DNA from: Acetomicrobium flavidum
GTDB taxonomy: Bacteria > Synergistota > Synergistia > Synergistales > Acetomicrobiaceae
Length of the DNA: 64,000 nt
Reading direction: 5' to 3'
Assembly (NCBI RefSeq): GCF_900129645.1
Contig: NZ_FSQZ01000001.1
Coordinates: 930,001-994,000 of the forward strand
The position numbers were made by a program, and so were the translations under genes. Each line of letters opens with the position of its first letter. Position 1 is the stretch's first letter. Below, in pieces: positions 15,376 through 24,266 of this stretch. Under the pieces are notes generated by a model, which saw nothing but the letters and a program-made list of their open reading frames with translations, was not told where the DNA came from and ran no database searches.

Positions 15376-16764
15376 CTAAACTATGCGAAACGCTCCGTGA
15401 AGGACGCAACGGCGCAGCCTGCAGAAGGACAGCGGCGTAGTCGGGCCATCTCCGGTGGTCGTTCCTATGGTAAATGCCGTGGGGCAGTCGCCTCCAACGC
15501 CTATAGATGCAAATGAGGGTGCATTTTTGACGAACATCGACGTCTCCATCACCTTTGCCATGTCGCTCATGTTGTCTATGTTGGTGCTGTGGATTATGGC
15601 AGAATGCCTGAAGCCGTGTTCTACGCGCTTTGCCATGGCCAGTCCCTCTTTGAAGTCGGCAACCCTTACCATGGCAAGTATCGGCATCATGAGCTCTTCC
15701 TGGACGAAGGGATGTCTTTCGTCACATTCGACTAATATAAGCCGCACATTGGGAGGAGGGGTAATGCCCAACTTTTCCAGGTATACGCATGCATCCTTGC
15801 CAACCATATCCTTTTTTATTTTGTGATCCTTTGTCAACACCAGGTCGACCAAAGCGTCTATCTTCGATCGATCCTTTAATTCGTACGCCCCGTTATGGCA
15901 CATTAGATCTTTCAGCTCGTCGGCAATACAATTGACGGCTATCAGTTCCTTTTCCGCGATGCAGGGAAGGTTGTTGTCAAAGGAAGCACCTGCGATTACG
16001 TCCTTGGCAGCTTTTTCGAGATGCGCCGTCTCGTCGACCAAGACCGGAGGGTTGCCAGGACCCGCCCCTATGGCAGGCTTGCCTGAAGAAAGGGCAGCCC
16101 TTACCACTCCTGGTCCTCCTGTGGCCGATATCAGCTTAATGTCCGGATGGGACATTAACTCCTTTAAACTATCCAGCGACGCATCGCTTAACGTCGATAC
16201 CACCTCAACGGGAGCGCCTTCCTCGGCCAAAATGCCCCTGATGAGGTCGATGGTCTTAAAGGTACAGCGCAACGCTCCCGGATGAGGAGAGAACACCACT
16301 CCGTTCCCTCCCGACAGCATGCAGATCGTATTATTTATGACGGTTGCCACCGGATTGGTTGAGGGCGTTATCGAGGCTATGAGTCCAAAGGGAGCCAGCT
16401 CTTCCAGTATAAGGCCATTGTCGCCTGATATTGCCCTGGTAGTGAAGTATTCAGGCCCCGGCGTCTTGGTAATTGCAAGTTTCTTCTTTAATATTTTATC
16501 GTCTAGACGACCCATATTAGTATCGTCTCGCGCAATTTTGGCCAATTCCTCGGCATGGGGCAAGAGCTTTGATTTTAAGGCTGAAATTACCCTCGTTCGG
16601 CTTTCCAGGTTGAAATCCCACTGCCAGGCCCTCTGGGCTTTGACTGCAGCTTCAACGATCTGATTTACAGAGGTGGGAGGTTTTGCCTCTTCGCGAGCTA
16701 GCTCGCTGGCAACTCTTGCCACTATTTTTTTAACGAGATCATCGACTTCGATTGTCGTGTTCAT
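15376..16764 (-). CDS. pduP: CoA-acylating propionaldehyde dehydrogenase PduP
   Basis: Converts propanal (or 3-hydroxypropanal/acetaldehyde) + CoA + NAD to the acyl-CoA inside the compartment. The catalytic Cys is in [39 protein letters not shown] holds the nucleotide/CoA region. 462 residues, as in PduP (about 464). The N-terminal 18 residues [18 protein letters not shown] are a typical amphipathic encapsulation peptide that docks on shell proteins, joined by a Pro-rich linker to the catalytic domain. ATG at 16764 is chosen because GGAGGGG is 5 bases upstream. Downstream neighbour is PduS, upstream PduO. Confidence 0.93.
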   Translation of the reverse strand: MNTTIEVDDLVKKIVARVASELAREEAKPPTSVNQIVEAAVKAQRAWQWDFNLESRTRVISALKSKLLPHAEELAKIARDDTNMGRLDDKILKKKLAITKTPGPEYFTTRAISGDNGLILEELAPFGLIASITPSTNPVATVINNTICMLSGGNGVVFSPHPGALRCTFKTIDLIRGILAEEGAPVEVVSTLSDASLDSLKELMSHPDIKLISATGGPGVVRAALSSGKPAIGAGPGNPPVLVDETAHLEKAAKDVIAGASFDNNLPCIAEKELIAVNCIADELKDLMCHNGAYELKDRSKIDALVDLVLTKDHKIKKDMVGKDACVYLEKLGITPPPNVRLILVECDERHPFVQEELMMPILAMVRVADFKEGLAMAKRVEHGFRHSAIIHSTNIDNMSDMAKVMETSMFVKNAPSFASIGVGGDCPTAFTIGTTTGDGPTTPLSFCRLRRCVLHGAFRIV

Positions 16765-16775
16765 GTAAACCCCTC

Positions 16776-17750
16776 CTAACTCTCCCACGCCTTTACCATG
16801 GCCTCCGCCACGATCGTGTCCTCTTTGACGGATCCTCCGCTTACCCCGACGGCTCCAACTATTTCTTCGCCATTTTTAAGCAACAAGCCGCCGCCAAATA
16901 CCACGAGCTCAGGGTCATTCTGAAGTCCGTACAATTCTTTACCCGGTTGCACCAATTCAGCCAAATTGCCCGTCGGCATCTTAAGTTTTATGGCGGTGGA
17001 AGCCTTCTTTGGGGCAAGGCCTAAGCTGACTTGAAGCACTCCCTCCATCCTTTCAAAAGCCACAGGAAGGCCGAAGGCATCACACACTGCCATCGCCATG
17101 GGGACGCCTATCTCGTTGGCTTTATTGCGCCCTGCATTCATCAGCTTACGCGCCACATCCGCATTTAAAGGTTTTGACCCCATATCCGCCTGTTGTCCCA
17201 TTTTTAACACCACCTTTTTTGTGACTCTGTTTATAACGCTTTCCCAATGTGCCGAGATAGCAAGAGCATATATATAATCAGAAAGGCGGTTCAAATACAT
17301 ATAAGTCTCGCTGTCTATTAAATTCAATTCCAAAGCCTGCAGCCCTGCCCTTTCCGCCCTCCTGGCAAAGGACCTTGCAAGGTGAAGCATCGAACTTACC
17401 TCGTCGTCACCCGGGAGCACGAACTGATTGAAAAAGGGATATTCGCTTATGAGGAGATCGATGCGTTTTTCCAGTTCCTGGGGTGAAGGTTTTTGCCTTT
17501 GGGCTTGCCCGCGCGCTATGTAAGCCATGACCAATATTAGCTCCGACTGAAGCTCACAAATCCAGCCTGAAACCTTAGGCGTGGCCTTAGATCGCGCAAT
17601 TCCCAAAGCGCAGGTCACCTCATCCAGCGTACCGTTTAAGACGATTCTCGGGTCATCCTTTCTCACCCGAGTGCCGTCGTATAAGGACGTTTCCCCCACA
17701 TCTCCCGTTTTGGTATATATCTTCACCATGGCACTTCTTTGGCCTCTCAC
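16776..17750 (-). CDS. pduO: PduO-type corrinoid adenosyltransferase fused to a GlcG/HbpS heme-binding-like domain
   Basis: Residues about 8-185 are the trimeric PduO adenosyltransferase (ATP:cob(I)alamin): KIYTKTGDVGETSLYDG, then LNGTLDEVTCALG and FARRAERAGLQALE. Residues about 200-320 are a GlcG/DUF336 domain: GVPMAMAVCDAFGLPVAFERMEG and VGAVGVSGG. The product is adenosylcobalamin for the dehydratase. The GTG at 17750 overlaps the PduN stop as GTGA; the internal ATG at 17729 (MVKIYTKTG) is the alternative and matches the family start better. Fits Salmonella PduO in domain order and length (about 336). Confidence 0.93.
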   Translation of the reverse strand: MRGQRSAMVKIYTKTGDVGETSLYDGTRVRKDDPRIVLNGTLDEVTCALGIARSKATPKVSGWICELQSELILVMAYIARGQAQRQKPSPQELEKRIDLLISEYPFFNQFVLPGDDEVSSMLHLARSFARRAERAGLQALELNLIDSETYMYLNRLSDYIYALAISAHWESVINRVTKKVVLKMGQQADMGSKPLNADVARKLMNAGRNKANEIGVPMAMAVCDAFGLPVAFERMEGVLQVSLGLAPKKASTAIKLKMPTGNLAELVQPGKELYGLQNDPELVVFGGGLLLKNGEEIVGAVGVSGGSVKEDTIVAEAMVKAWES

Positions 17751-18049
17751 ATGATCTCATCGGAGCATACGTCTACCGTATCGACAATGCCTACTATCGC
17801 AAAATCTATGGGGGCATCCGTTACACCGGCCGCATTCCTGGCCGAGCTGCCTGAACAAAGGAGGACTATCTCCCCAACTCCGGCACCCACAAGGTCAACC
17901 GATATCTCGACACGACCGTCACCCCGCGCGGACATGAGCCTTCCGTCCTTTCCAGGCTCTAGAAACTGCACTAACAGCAGTTTATGTCCTACTAACCTTT
18001 CATCCTTTCTAGTCGAGACAACTTGTCCTATGACTTTTCCAAGTTTCAT
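17747..18049 (-). CDS. pduN: BMC-P pentameric vertex protein (EutN/CcmL/PduN)
   Basis: 100-residue OB-fold vertex protein that caps the twelve corners of the shell. Family markers: MKLGKVIGQVVSTRKDERLVGHKLLLVQ, VDLVGAGVGEIVLLCSGSSARNA and DFAIVGIVDTVD. It overlaps the preceding BMC-like gene by ATGA and the pduO start by GTGA, so three genes are translationally chained. Only one vertex protein is visible in the locus. Confidence 0.95.
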   Translation of the reverse strand: MKLGKVIGQVVSTRKDERLVGHKLLLVQFLEPGKDGRLMSARGDGRVEISVDLVGAGVGEIVLLCSGSSARNAAGVTDAPIDFAIVGIVDTVDVCSDEIM

Positions 18050-18366
18050 TGTAATTTACCCCCACCTTTCAAGGCCTCCAAGGCCCTTTCCACTTCGGCA
18101 ACAGCCCCAACTATGGCAACGGCAGGCATATGTTGGGGGCAATTGCCCATGACTTCGAAGGCCTCCACGGAGGCTATATCGGTTGCAATGTCGACGGCTG
18201 CTATGGTCTGTGCCACCATTCCCTGCAATATCAGCACGGCTCCCCATTTAACGCTATCAAGCAGTTCTTGATCCTCCTTGGAGGAAATGCCCCTGCGTAT
18301 GCGATTTTTTATGATCCGCTTACAGGAAACGGACGGTGCAATTATGAGTTCCCACTGAAGGGCCAT
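18046..18366 (-). CDS. Divergent BMC-domain-like small protein, function unknown
   Basis: 106 residues. The second half resembles a BMC fold in pattern: a start like ILQGMVAQTIAAVDIATDIASVE mirrors the '[24 protein letters not shown]' helix, and AVAIVGAVAEVERALEALK mirrors '[19 protein letters not shown]'. The first 40 residues (WELIIAPSVSCKRIIKNRIRRG) are not BMC-like, and the usual 3' strand with VIPRPH is lacking, so it may be a circularly permuted or degenerate shell protein or an adaptor. It sits between the PduM-like gene and pduN with an ATGA overlap to the latter. Its place in the operon is certain; the fold is inference. Confidence 0.6.
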   Translation of the reverse strand: MALQWELIIAPSVSCKRIIKNRIRRGISSKEDQELLDSVKWGAVLILQGMVAQTIAAVDIATDIASVEAFEVMGNCPQHMPAVAIVGAVAEVERALEALKGGGKLQ

Positions 18367-18375
18367 GGATCCAAC

Positions 18376-19011
18376 CTACCTTTCGATCTTTATGCCAAGC
18401 GACCTCAATCTGTCCTCGGCTTCATCGGTCAAACGAGATCCATTTTTTAAGATCACCACACCAATGCCTGAGAGGCGGTCAGCTATCTCACACCAACTTA
18501 TCCAACCCTTTTCGTCTAACTCGAGGACACGGGAAGAGTTAGTCGATCCTATTTTTGAAATTACGATAAACCCCAAATTACAAAGCCTGGACGTAATTTC
18601 GTCGATCCTCTTAGGGTCTATTGTCCTTAGCCATCTTGTAATGCAGGTATCGTCAACTATCACGGGCAGTTGTTCGTCCAGACATCCGAAAACGAGAGAC
18701 CCTGCAGCGGTAAAGGGCAACCCCAAACACAGCTTAGAAACGAAATCAAGGGAAATGTTGGGTATGATCAGAGCCGATAACGTCTTTGCCTCACGATACG
18801 GATCGGTCAATGACTCGACAATATAGCAGGGGTTGTTGGCGTGATTAGACGATTTAGTGAAATCGCCTGACAAATAATGCACCCATGTCAGTTCCCCAGA
18901 TGGAGCCCACCGGAGGAAATCGTGATTGCCGGACGTCCAAAGTATGCCCACCCTGGGCATATGTAGCCTTTTAAGCACGATGTCGCATATATTATTTACC
19001 ATGGCCTCCAT
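18376..19011 (-). CDS. PduM-like microcompartment assembly protein (divergent, enlarged)
   Basis: 211 residues. It starts with a short amphipathic helix (MVNNICDIVLKRL) like the encapsulation helices elsewhere in the operon. It ends with WCEIADRLSGIGVVILKNGSRLTDEAEDRLRSL, resembling the C-terminal 'yrDVaaltrv...vvVrrktivTalA' region of PduM. PduM itself is about 163 residues, so this homologue is larger, with an unusual central part (HYLSGDFTKSS, GCLDEQLPVIVDD). PduM is needed for Pdu shell assembly in Salmonella (known); no catalytic motif is seen. ATG at 19011 has GGAGG 6-7 bases upstream and overlaps eutJ by 20 bases. Assignment to PduM is by position and end similarity only. Confidence 0.6.
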   Translation of the reverse strand: MEAMVNNICDIVLKRLHMPRVGILWTSGNHDFLRWAPSGELTWVHYLSGDFTKSSNHANNPCYIVESLTDPYREAKTLSALIIPNISLDFVSKLCLGLPFTAAGSLVFGCLDEQLPVIVDDTCITRWLRTIDPKRIDEITSRLCNLGFIVISKIGSTNSSRVLELDEKGWISWCEIADRLSGIGVVILKNGSRLTDEAEDRLRSLGIKIER

Positions 19012-19891
19012 GACAACGCCTCCACAGACATTCAGCGATACCCGAAGGAGTGACTACCATGGAATAGGGAGCCAAAACCGCTTCGCTTCCCATAGCTTGA
19101 GATATCGCCTCGGGAGCGCCCTCTATGTTGGCTCCGCCCCCAACGATAACTACAGGCACCTTTCCCAGGAAGCCGCTTTTGTCCAAATGATCTCTGGCAA
19201 TGACGCCCATCTTTTCGAACACGGGACGAATTATATTGAAAATCCTCCTGTGAGATTTGGTATCCCGCTTTAACCTTTCGGCTTCATCGAAGGATATGCC
19301 TAAAGCTCCAGCCAGGACCAACGTGACATGAGTGCCACCCGTTGGCTCGTCGGCAGAATATACCACCTCTCCCCCCTGGATGACGGCGATACCGGTAGTC
19401 CCGCCTCCTATGTCTACTATTGCGCCGTTTTCAATTCCCAGCGCAACGGAGGCAACTACAGGCTCCTCGTAAAGCCCCATGCAGGGAAATCCCAAAGCCT
19501 CAACTATGTTTGCGCACACTTGGGCCGTCCTCTGCGATATCCCCGGAGGATAGGCAGCTGCGCCCATGGCCGTAAAGTCAAGGTCGCCCAGGCGTCGCCT
19601 TAGGGTCTTTAGACACATTTCCATGCCCTCTATTGCAGCCATGTAGTCCACTATGACCCCGTCACGTATCGAGGAACGCGAATCGTTCAAGACCGCACTG
19701 ACAGGTTGTCCCGATTCGTTAAGGGCGACCAGTTTCATGTTGGTTGTTCCAAGATCAAATCCCAGATAAAGTTCATCCCAATCGGTCAATGGCCCGCCAA
19801 AGGTCAATGCCTTATCAATAGAGGCTAGCTTTTCCACCGTTTGTTCGCTGAGGACGTTGTTGATCGTAGCACCGCAAGTCTCAAAGCTCAT
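18992..19891 (-). CDS. eutJ: EutJ-like actin/Hsp70-fold protein of the microcompartment
   Basis: 299-residue protein of the Hsp70/actin ATPase superfamily: LYLGFDLGTTNMKLVALNE (phosphate 1), IGGGTTGIAVIQGGEVVYSAD (phosphate 2) and VVIVGGGANIEGAPEAIS (adenosine). EutJ has this length and these motifs; it is viewed as a chaperone in ethanolamine BMCs. Its presence in a Pdu-type dehydratase locus is a mixed Eut/Pdu composition. The start overlaps the pduL stop as ATGA. An N-terminal extension of about 40 residues (TINNVLSEQTVEKL) precedes the core. Confidence 0.9.
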   Translation of the reverse strand: MSFETCGATINNVLSEQTVEKLASIDKALTFGGPLTDWDELYLGFDLGTTNMKLVALNESGQPVSAVLNDSRSSIRDGVIVDYMAAIEGMEMCLKTLRRRLGDLDFTAMGAAAYPPGISQRTAQVCANIVEALGFPCMGLYEEPVVASVALGIENGAIVDIGGGTTGIAVIQGGEVVYSADEPTGGTHVTLVLAGALGISFDEAERLKRDTKSHRRIFNIIRPVFEKMGVIARDHLDKSGFLGKVPVVIVGGGANIEGAPEAISQAMGSEAVLAPYSMVVTPSGIAECLWRRCHGGHGK

Positions 19892-20526
19892 ACCAAGACC
19901 CTCACATAATCCCCGGTTTTAAGGCTACATGCGTTTGCCTCGTCAATATCAACATGAAATTCGCTTATCATGTCCGGACCAACCCTCACCCATACTCGCT
20001 TAAAGATGAGGCCTCGATCTCCCCTTACTTCCACATCTATTTCTTGGCCATCCTTTAGGCCAAGTGCCTGGGCTTCAGCCGGAGATAGGTGCAGATGACG
20101 ACGCGCCATGCCGACGCCTTTGGTCAAAACGATGTGCCCCTTGGGTCCCAATACAATGATGGGAGGGCAGGGTTGGCTTGATCCGCTTTTGATAAGCGGT
20201 ATGTCGATATGAAGCCTTATCGCGTCCGACATCGCCATCTCCACCTGCGTGCTCTTCCTTATAGGTCCAAGGATGCGAACGTTTTCCAATACACCGCCAG
20301 GCGCAACTAAGGTAACGGTCTCCTTGCAGGCATACTGACCGGGCTGACGCAGATCGCGAAGTTTAGTCAAAGTATAGTCCTCTCCAAACAAGATCTTCAC
20401 GTCTACAGCGGTGAGATGAATGTGGCGATTGCTTACACCCGCCACAACTAAAGTGGGATCGCTTAAGTCAACGTTAAGCTTATCCAATACGCGGCGAACG
20501 ATCTCACTTATCAGTACATCATTCAT
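19888..20526 (-). CDS. pduL: Phosphate propanoyltransferase PduL
   Basis: Phosphotransacylase converting propanoyl-CoA + Pi to propanoyl-phosphate and recycling CoA inside the compartment. Two repeats of the PduL fold are seen: GVSNRHIHLTAVDVKILFG with its zinc-ligand HxH and RDLRQPGQYACKETV, then ARRHLHLSPAEAQALGLKDGQ with the second HxH. The N-terminal MNDVLISEIVRRVLDKL is an encapsulation-type helix. ATG at 20526 is chosen over the GTG at 20535 because AGAGGAA is about 9 bases upstream. No acyl kinase (PduW) is in the window, so the acyl-phosphate must be used by an enzyme encoded elsewhere. Confidence 0.94.
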   Translation of the reverse strand: MNDVLISEIVRRVLDKLNVDLSDPTLVVAGVSNRHIHLTAVDVKILFGEDYTLTKLRDLRQPGQYACKETVTLVAPGGVLENVRILGPIRKSTQVEMAMSDAIRLHIDIPLIKSGSSQPCPPIIVLGPKGHIVLTKGVGMARRHLHLSPAEAQALGLKDGQEIDVEVRGDRGLIFKRVWVRVGPDMISEFHVDIDEANACSLKTGDYVRVLV

Positions 20527-20561
20527 CGTCGTCACTTCCTCTTTTCAGCCGCAGGTATTCT

Positions 20562-20876
20562 TCAATCGGTTTGTACATTGAGCGATTCGGCCTTGGGCGC
20601 ACCTTCCTGCGGTAAAATGGTTTCCGTATCGGTATGTGGCCTTGGAATGACGTGAGATGAAACGACCTCGCCAACCCTGGAGGCTGCTGCCACTCCGGCA
20701 TCCACCGCGGCCTTCACGGCACCAACATCACCACGAACCATCACCGTCACTAATCCTGCCCCCGAAAACCTCTGTCCTGCCAAACGGACGTTTGCCGCTT
20801 TTACCATGGCGTCAGCGGCTTCTATGGCGCCAATCAGACCTCTAGTTTCAATCATCCCCAGGGCTTCCTGAGTCAT
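20562..20876 (-). CDS. pduJ: BMC-H hexameric shell protein (PduA/J paralogue 2, altered pore)
   Basis: Single BMC-domain protein of 104 residues that tiles shell facets: [50 protein letters not shown]. It is closely similar to the PduA/J-like gene at 27496, but its pore loop reads RFSGAGL instead of KIGSGL, replacing the canonical pore serine context. A short extra tail ([13 protein letters not shown]) follows. The ATG at 20876 overlaps the preceding BMC-H gene by 29 bases; AGGGAGG lies upstream within that gene. PduA versus PduJ cannot be decided. Confidence 0.92.
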   Translation of the reverse strand: MTQEALGMIETRGLIGAIEAADAMVKAANVRLAGQRFSGAGLVTVMVRGDVGAVKAAVDAGVAAASRVGEVVSSHVIPRPHTDTETILPQEGAPKAESLNVQTD

Positions 20877-21381
20877 ATGTCATACCTCCCTCTTCTTCAT
20901 CCATAATTACATCCTGATCGTCCTTTTCCGAGATCCTCTTGTACCTTTTTCTAGGCGCTCTTTTCTTGGTTCGATTCTTTTGTGCCTCTTCCTGGTCCAT
21001 GTTTTTCTCTGGTTTGCCTTCACCAACCATAGGTCCCTTTTGTTCTAGGGCTTTGGATGAAAGCATCAAATTTAGCCATTCCTGTGATCCCAGTGTTGCC
21101 TTGTTATAGGTTAACATTCCACCAATACCCTGCCCCGGCCTTGGAATGACGTCTATGGACCAAACACGGTTAACCCTTTCAGAGACAGCCTTGGCAGCAG
21201 ACAGGGCAGCCTTCACCGCGCTGACATTTCCTGCAATTTTGACGGTCATCATGCCACCTTGGGAATTCTCGCGGCCTATTAAGCTCACGTCTGCGGCCTT
21301 TAAAGCCGCATCCGCAGCTGCAATAGCAGCTACTAAGCCTATTGTCTCTATAAACCCAAGGGCTAATTTAATCTCCTGCAC
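20848..21381 (-). CDS. BMC-H shell protein with long charged C-terminal extension (PduK/EutK-like architecture)
   Basis: Residues 1-90 are a BMC domain: [40 protein letters not shown] and [11 protein letters not shown]. Residues 95-177 are a non-BMC extension with a strongly basic run ([11 protein letters not shown]) followed by an acidic one (DEEEGG) and no Cys, so it is not the Fe-S-type tail of Salmonella PduK. It might bind nucleic acid, as EutK's tail may, or cargo (inference). The GTG at 21381 has GGGGGA about 8 bases upstream. The last 29 bases overlap the next shell gene in another frame, unusual for this tightly spaced operon. Confidence 0.85.
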   Translation of the reverse strand: MQEIKLALGFIETIGLVAAIAAADAALKAADVSLIGRENSQGGMMTVKIAGNVSAVKAALSAAKAVSERVNRVWSIDVIPRPGQGIGGMLTYNKATLGSQEWLNLMLSSKALEQKGPMVGEGKPEKNMDQEEAQKNRTKKRAPRKRYKRISEKDDQDVIMDEEEGGMTYDSGSPGDD

Positions 21382-21399
21382 ACCGGGGATCCCCCTTTC

Positions 21400-21846
21400 T
21401 CAAGCCAAGCCCATTTCTCTCAATATCTTGGCTACTATTTCAGCGACCTGACTTTCATCCGGATCGTCTTTCTTCACATCTGCTTTGCCGTCCATGGGAG
21501 GAAGGGGAAGGCCTTTAACCAAGCGCGCTGCAGCTTGTCCAAGCCATCGAAGTGAGGTTTCCCCATTTTCAACGAGAATTAGGGGATTGCCGGGATCCAG
21601 GTTCGCCAGCGTTATTGCGTAAGCCTTAGGGGTAACGCCGATCCCCACACGCAGACGTGACCTGTTGGCAGCCTCCCAGGCTAAAGTTTTAGGGTCTCCA
21701 TCCATAAAATCCCATTCCATTGGAACCCCCTCTTCCTCTGCGCCAACCCCAACTTCGTTAGCCTTATCTTTCAAGGACTCCGGAAGAAGGAGAAGTATAG
21801 TCGGTCGCTCATCCCTGAGTTCGCCTACCCTCCCGCACCAAGTCAT
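21400..21846 (-). CDS. pduH: Diol/glycerol dehydratase reactivase small subunit PduH (DdrB)
   Basis: 148-residue protein with the DdrB-like fold: PTILLLLPESLKDKANEVGVGAEEEGVP, GDPKTLAWEAANRSRLRVGIGV and IGVTPKAYAITLANLDPGNPL. With PduG it releases damaged cobalamin from the dehydratase. It overlaps the pduG stop (ATGA), guaranteeing coupled synthesis. It is somewhat longer than average (about 115-125) owing to a C-terminal linker plus a helix (ESQVAEIVAKILREMG) that resembles the encapsulation helices of the cargo proteins. Confidence 0.92.
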   Translation of the reverse strand: MTWCGRVGELRDERPTILLLLPESLKDKANEVGVGAEEEGVPMEWDFMDGDPKTLAWEAANRSRLRVGIGVTPKAYAITLANLDPGNPLILVENGETSLRWLGQAAARLVKGLPLPPMDGKADVKKDDPDESQVAEIVAKILREMGLA

Positions 21847-23678
21847 AAAATCTTCCTCCCAACGGTCGACAACACGAGGCCTGTTGCCACGGCGTTGCGC
21901 GGACCCAAGGTCCCCCTGATGTTGCCCCTACCAGCCACGACCGAATATTTCGACAGCTCCTCCGTTATCATGTTTGGAATTTCGAAATCCAAAGCCGAAC
22001 CGCCGACCAACACCACGAAGTCAATGAGGCGAATGTTCTGTGCCGGGGCAACGTGTTTCAAAGCTCTAGTCGCATTAGTCACGAAGACTTCCCTTTTTGC
22101 CTTTCTTCTGACGTCCCTTATTTTCTCAATCGAGGCATCGAGTAGAATTGGACTCAAAAAATCTTCGCTTATGATCAGAGCTACCCTGCCAAAGAGCTCG
22201 GGCGCCAAAGGTTTGTCGAAAAACCTTACCGTGCCGTCTTCAAGCCTTACGTGAAACACGCTTTCAACCTTGCAAAGGGGGTGCATCTTGATGTTTTCCA
22301 CCAGCTCCATGTCATCTAGCCCAAGCTCACTTGCTATTATCGTATTAACCATATTGCCCGCGCCGGCCAGGTGTATGAGCTCGACTTGTCCGTTGGGCCG
22401 CATCAGAGAGGCATCAGTGCTTCCCGCACCTAAGTCCAAGACGGCCAAGGGGGTGCTTGTGCCAGGGGTGGTCAAAGCACCCATTATGGCCATCTCGGCT
22501 TCAACCCCCCCTATTTCCGCCTTCACCCCTATTTCCGACTCTATGGCGGAAGCAAGCCTTTGCATGGGAAGCTCCTGAGCTTCAACCATAACCGCCAGAG
22601 CTACCCCATTTTCCATCGCAAACTCCTCAGCTAAACCCCCAACGACCCGCTGAGGGACCATGGTATCAACTGCCAGCAAGTCTTTAATATGTATCTCTCC
22701 CAAGGGGAGGCTAGTCAGTTCCGACATGGTCTTTCGGACTCTTTCCATCATTCCGCCCACATTTGTCCCCGGCTGCCCAAAGATATCCTGAATAGGCCAG
22801 CTGGATTCAACCATTTCCATTATGGCTTTTGCGCCTTCGTCGATATTTATGCTTCTTCTGCCTGTCGGACCAACAATGTAAAGCTCTCCGGCAGGAATTC
22901 GCCTTTCCTTTACTTCGCCTAGGGGGGTCCTTATGACGACCGCGGATCTGTTCCCTATAAGGGCCTTGGCGACGGGAACGATTTGGCGAGTCTCATCGGC
23001 AGATAAGCCAAAAATCGTGGCAATGTCGTAGGGATTGGAAAGCAACTCTACCGATCGTCCGGGAGGGGCAACTTCCACACAACATTGCATGCCCAATGGA
23101 ACGCGATCTATGGCTTTTACCTCATCGACTATTGGGATGACCTTGTTTAATCTGTTTGCTATCAATACTCCGTCATCCGATTGGCATATGGCTCCTCTCA
23201 CATCTATCCCCTTAGAAAAGGCATCGTTTATCATCTTGGCAGCTTCCTCAAAGCTCACGCTGCCTGGGATGACGACCACTACAGGATGATCGCGTTCAAC
23301 CTTATCCAAATCAAAGATCGATATCGTCTCTCCGACGCCTACGCCAACCCCTCCGGGGGTAGAGGGGTTGTGTCCTATCATGGTCGATTCAGTGATTATC
23401 GTCTCCGTAATGGTCTCCATCGCCACATCACCTATTACGGGGGCAGCCTTGTTCAAGCAGACCAGGTCAACCTTTTTAAAATCTTCCCGTGACCATCCGG
23501 CTTTTTCCAAGGCAAGGGACAATGCCCTGCGCACCCCGGTAATGTTTTGCAAGGTTCCCTTTATTCCCGTAGTATAGGCAATAGAAGAAGCAAGAAATTC
23601 CACTAAGCCCTTATCCACTCTTGCTAGGGCGACTTCGGTTGTGGCGTTTCCTATGTCAATGCCTGCAACGATAGGCAC
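21843..23678 (-). CDS. pduG: Diol/glycerol dehydratase reactivase large subunit PduG (DdrA)
   Basis: 611 residues, the exact size of DdrA. ATPase of the actin/Hsp70 superfamily: VAGIDIGNATTEVALARVD at the start, LAVLDLGAGSTDASLMRPNG in the middle and FVVLVGGSALDFEIP near the end. It exchanges modified coenzyme for intact adenosylcobalamin on the dehydratase. GTG start with GGGGG 7 bases upstream. Located immediately after the dehydratase small subunit, as in all Pdu operons. Confidence 0.96.
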   Translation of the reverse strand: MPIVAGIDIGNATTEVALARVDKGLVEFLASSIAYTTGIKGTLQNITGVRRALSLALEKAGWSREDFKKVDLVCLNKAAPVIGDVAMETITETIITESTMIGHNPSTPGGVGVGVGETISIFDLDKVERDHPVVVVIPGSVSFEEAAKMINDAFSKGIDVRGAICQSDDGVLIANRLNKVIPIVDEVKAIDRVPLGMQCCVEVAPPGRSVELLSNPYDIATIFGLSADETRQIVPVAKALIGNRSAVVIRTPLGEVKERRIPAGELYIVGPTGRRSINIDEGAKAIMEMVESSWPIQDIFGQPGTNVGGMMERVRKTMSELTSLPLGEIHIKDLLAVDTMVPQRVVGGLAEEFAMENGVALAVMVEAQELPMQRLASAIESEIGVKAEIGGVEAEMAIMGALTTPGTSTPLAVLDLGAGSTDASLMRPNGQVELIHLAGAGNMVNTIIASELGLDDMELVENIKMHPLCKVESVFHVRLEDGTVRFFDKPLAPELFGRVALIISEDFLSPILLDASIEKIRDVRRKAKREVFVTNATRALKHVAPAQNIRLIDFVVLVGGSALDFEIPNMITEELSKYSVVAGRGNIRGTLGPRNAVATGLVLSTVGRKIL

Positions 23679-23707
23679 CTAGACACCCCCTTTTTTCAAA
23701 CTTGTCG

Positions 23708-24250
23708 CTATTCGGGAACATCGCCTCTCAGGAGTTTTCGACGTTCATATACGGCCACAGCTTCTCTGACAAAGGTGGCACAGCTCTTTGCTCCATATTT
23801 GTTCTCAAGCTCATCGCCGATGGCCAGAAGCTCTTCCTTGGTCGAGCGATGGGGCCTCATGGCATTGTATATCTCCAAGATCCTTTCGTCCGGAACTTTA
23901 GTTAATTCAGCTGCTCTCTTTAAATTAAAAGCCATTTGCTTTCTACCTGCGGCTTCGGCTATCTGAGCCTGCATCAACAAGGCATCCGGATCAATACGAA
24001 AGTCTTCGAAGGTCGCCTTTCCTTCCATGACGGCATCCAGGGTAAGATCGTTAAAGGCATTACCCCTCGGGCTTTTTATAATCTCGGGCCTTTTCGAACC
24101 TAAGGGATAATCTTCAACGGTAAGACGGCCCTCTTGAGCTTGTCCTCTATAGGTTGCTTCAGCCTTTTTCTCGCCCTGCGGTTTTGCCATTTCCTTCAAG
24201 ACTTGCTTCACCAATTCGGCTATCATTTCCTCGTTAAGCTTTTCAGCCAA
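23708..24250 (-). CDS. pduE: Propanediol/glycerol dehydratase small subunit PduE
   Basis: Small subunit of the AdoCbl-dependent dehydratase, about 180 residues (PduE 173). Core: DYPLGSKRPEIIKSPRGNAFNDLTLD, family-invariant, and RAAELTKVPDERILEIYNAMRPHRST. The first 28 residues (LNEEMIAELVKQVLKEMAK) form an encapsulation-type helix followed by a linker. TTG at 24250 is chosen by analogy with pduC, whose initiation region is nearly identical (see the 28-base repeat); TTG at 24256 is also possible. Confidence 0.93.
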   Translation of the reverse strand: MAEKLNEEMIAELVKQVLKEMAKPQGEKKAEATYRGQAQEGRLTVEDYPLGSKRPEIIKSPRGNAFNDLTLDAVMEGKATFEDFRIDPDALLMQAQIAEAAGRKQMAFNLKRAAELTKVPDERILEIYNAMRPHRSTKEELLAIGDELENKYGAKSCATFVREAVAVYERRKLLRGDVPE

Positions 24251-24266
24251 TTTCAACGCCCCCTTT
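24239..24266 (-). repeat. 28-base translation-initiation repeat, copy at pduE
   Basis: Matches 26598-26625 at 27 of 28 positions. It covers the AAAGGGGGCG ribosome site, the TTG start and the first codons (Leu-Ala-Glu-Lys). The two copies sit at the starts of the small and large dehydratase subunits. The single difference turns the pduC TTTAAA into TTGAAA here, adding a second possible TTG start. Confidence 0.8.
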
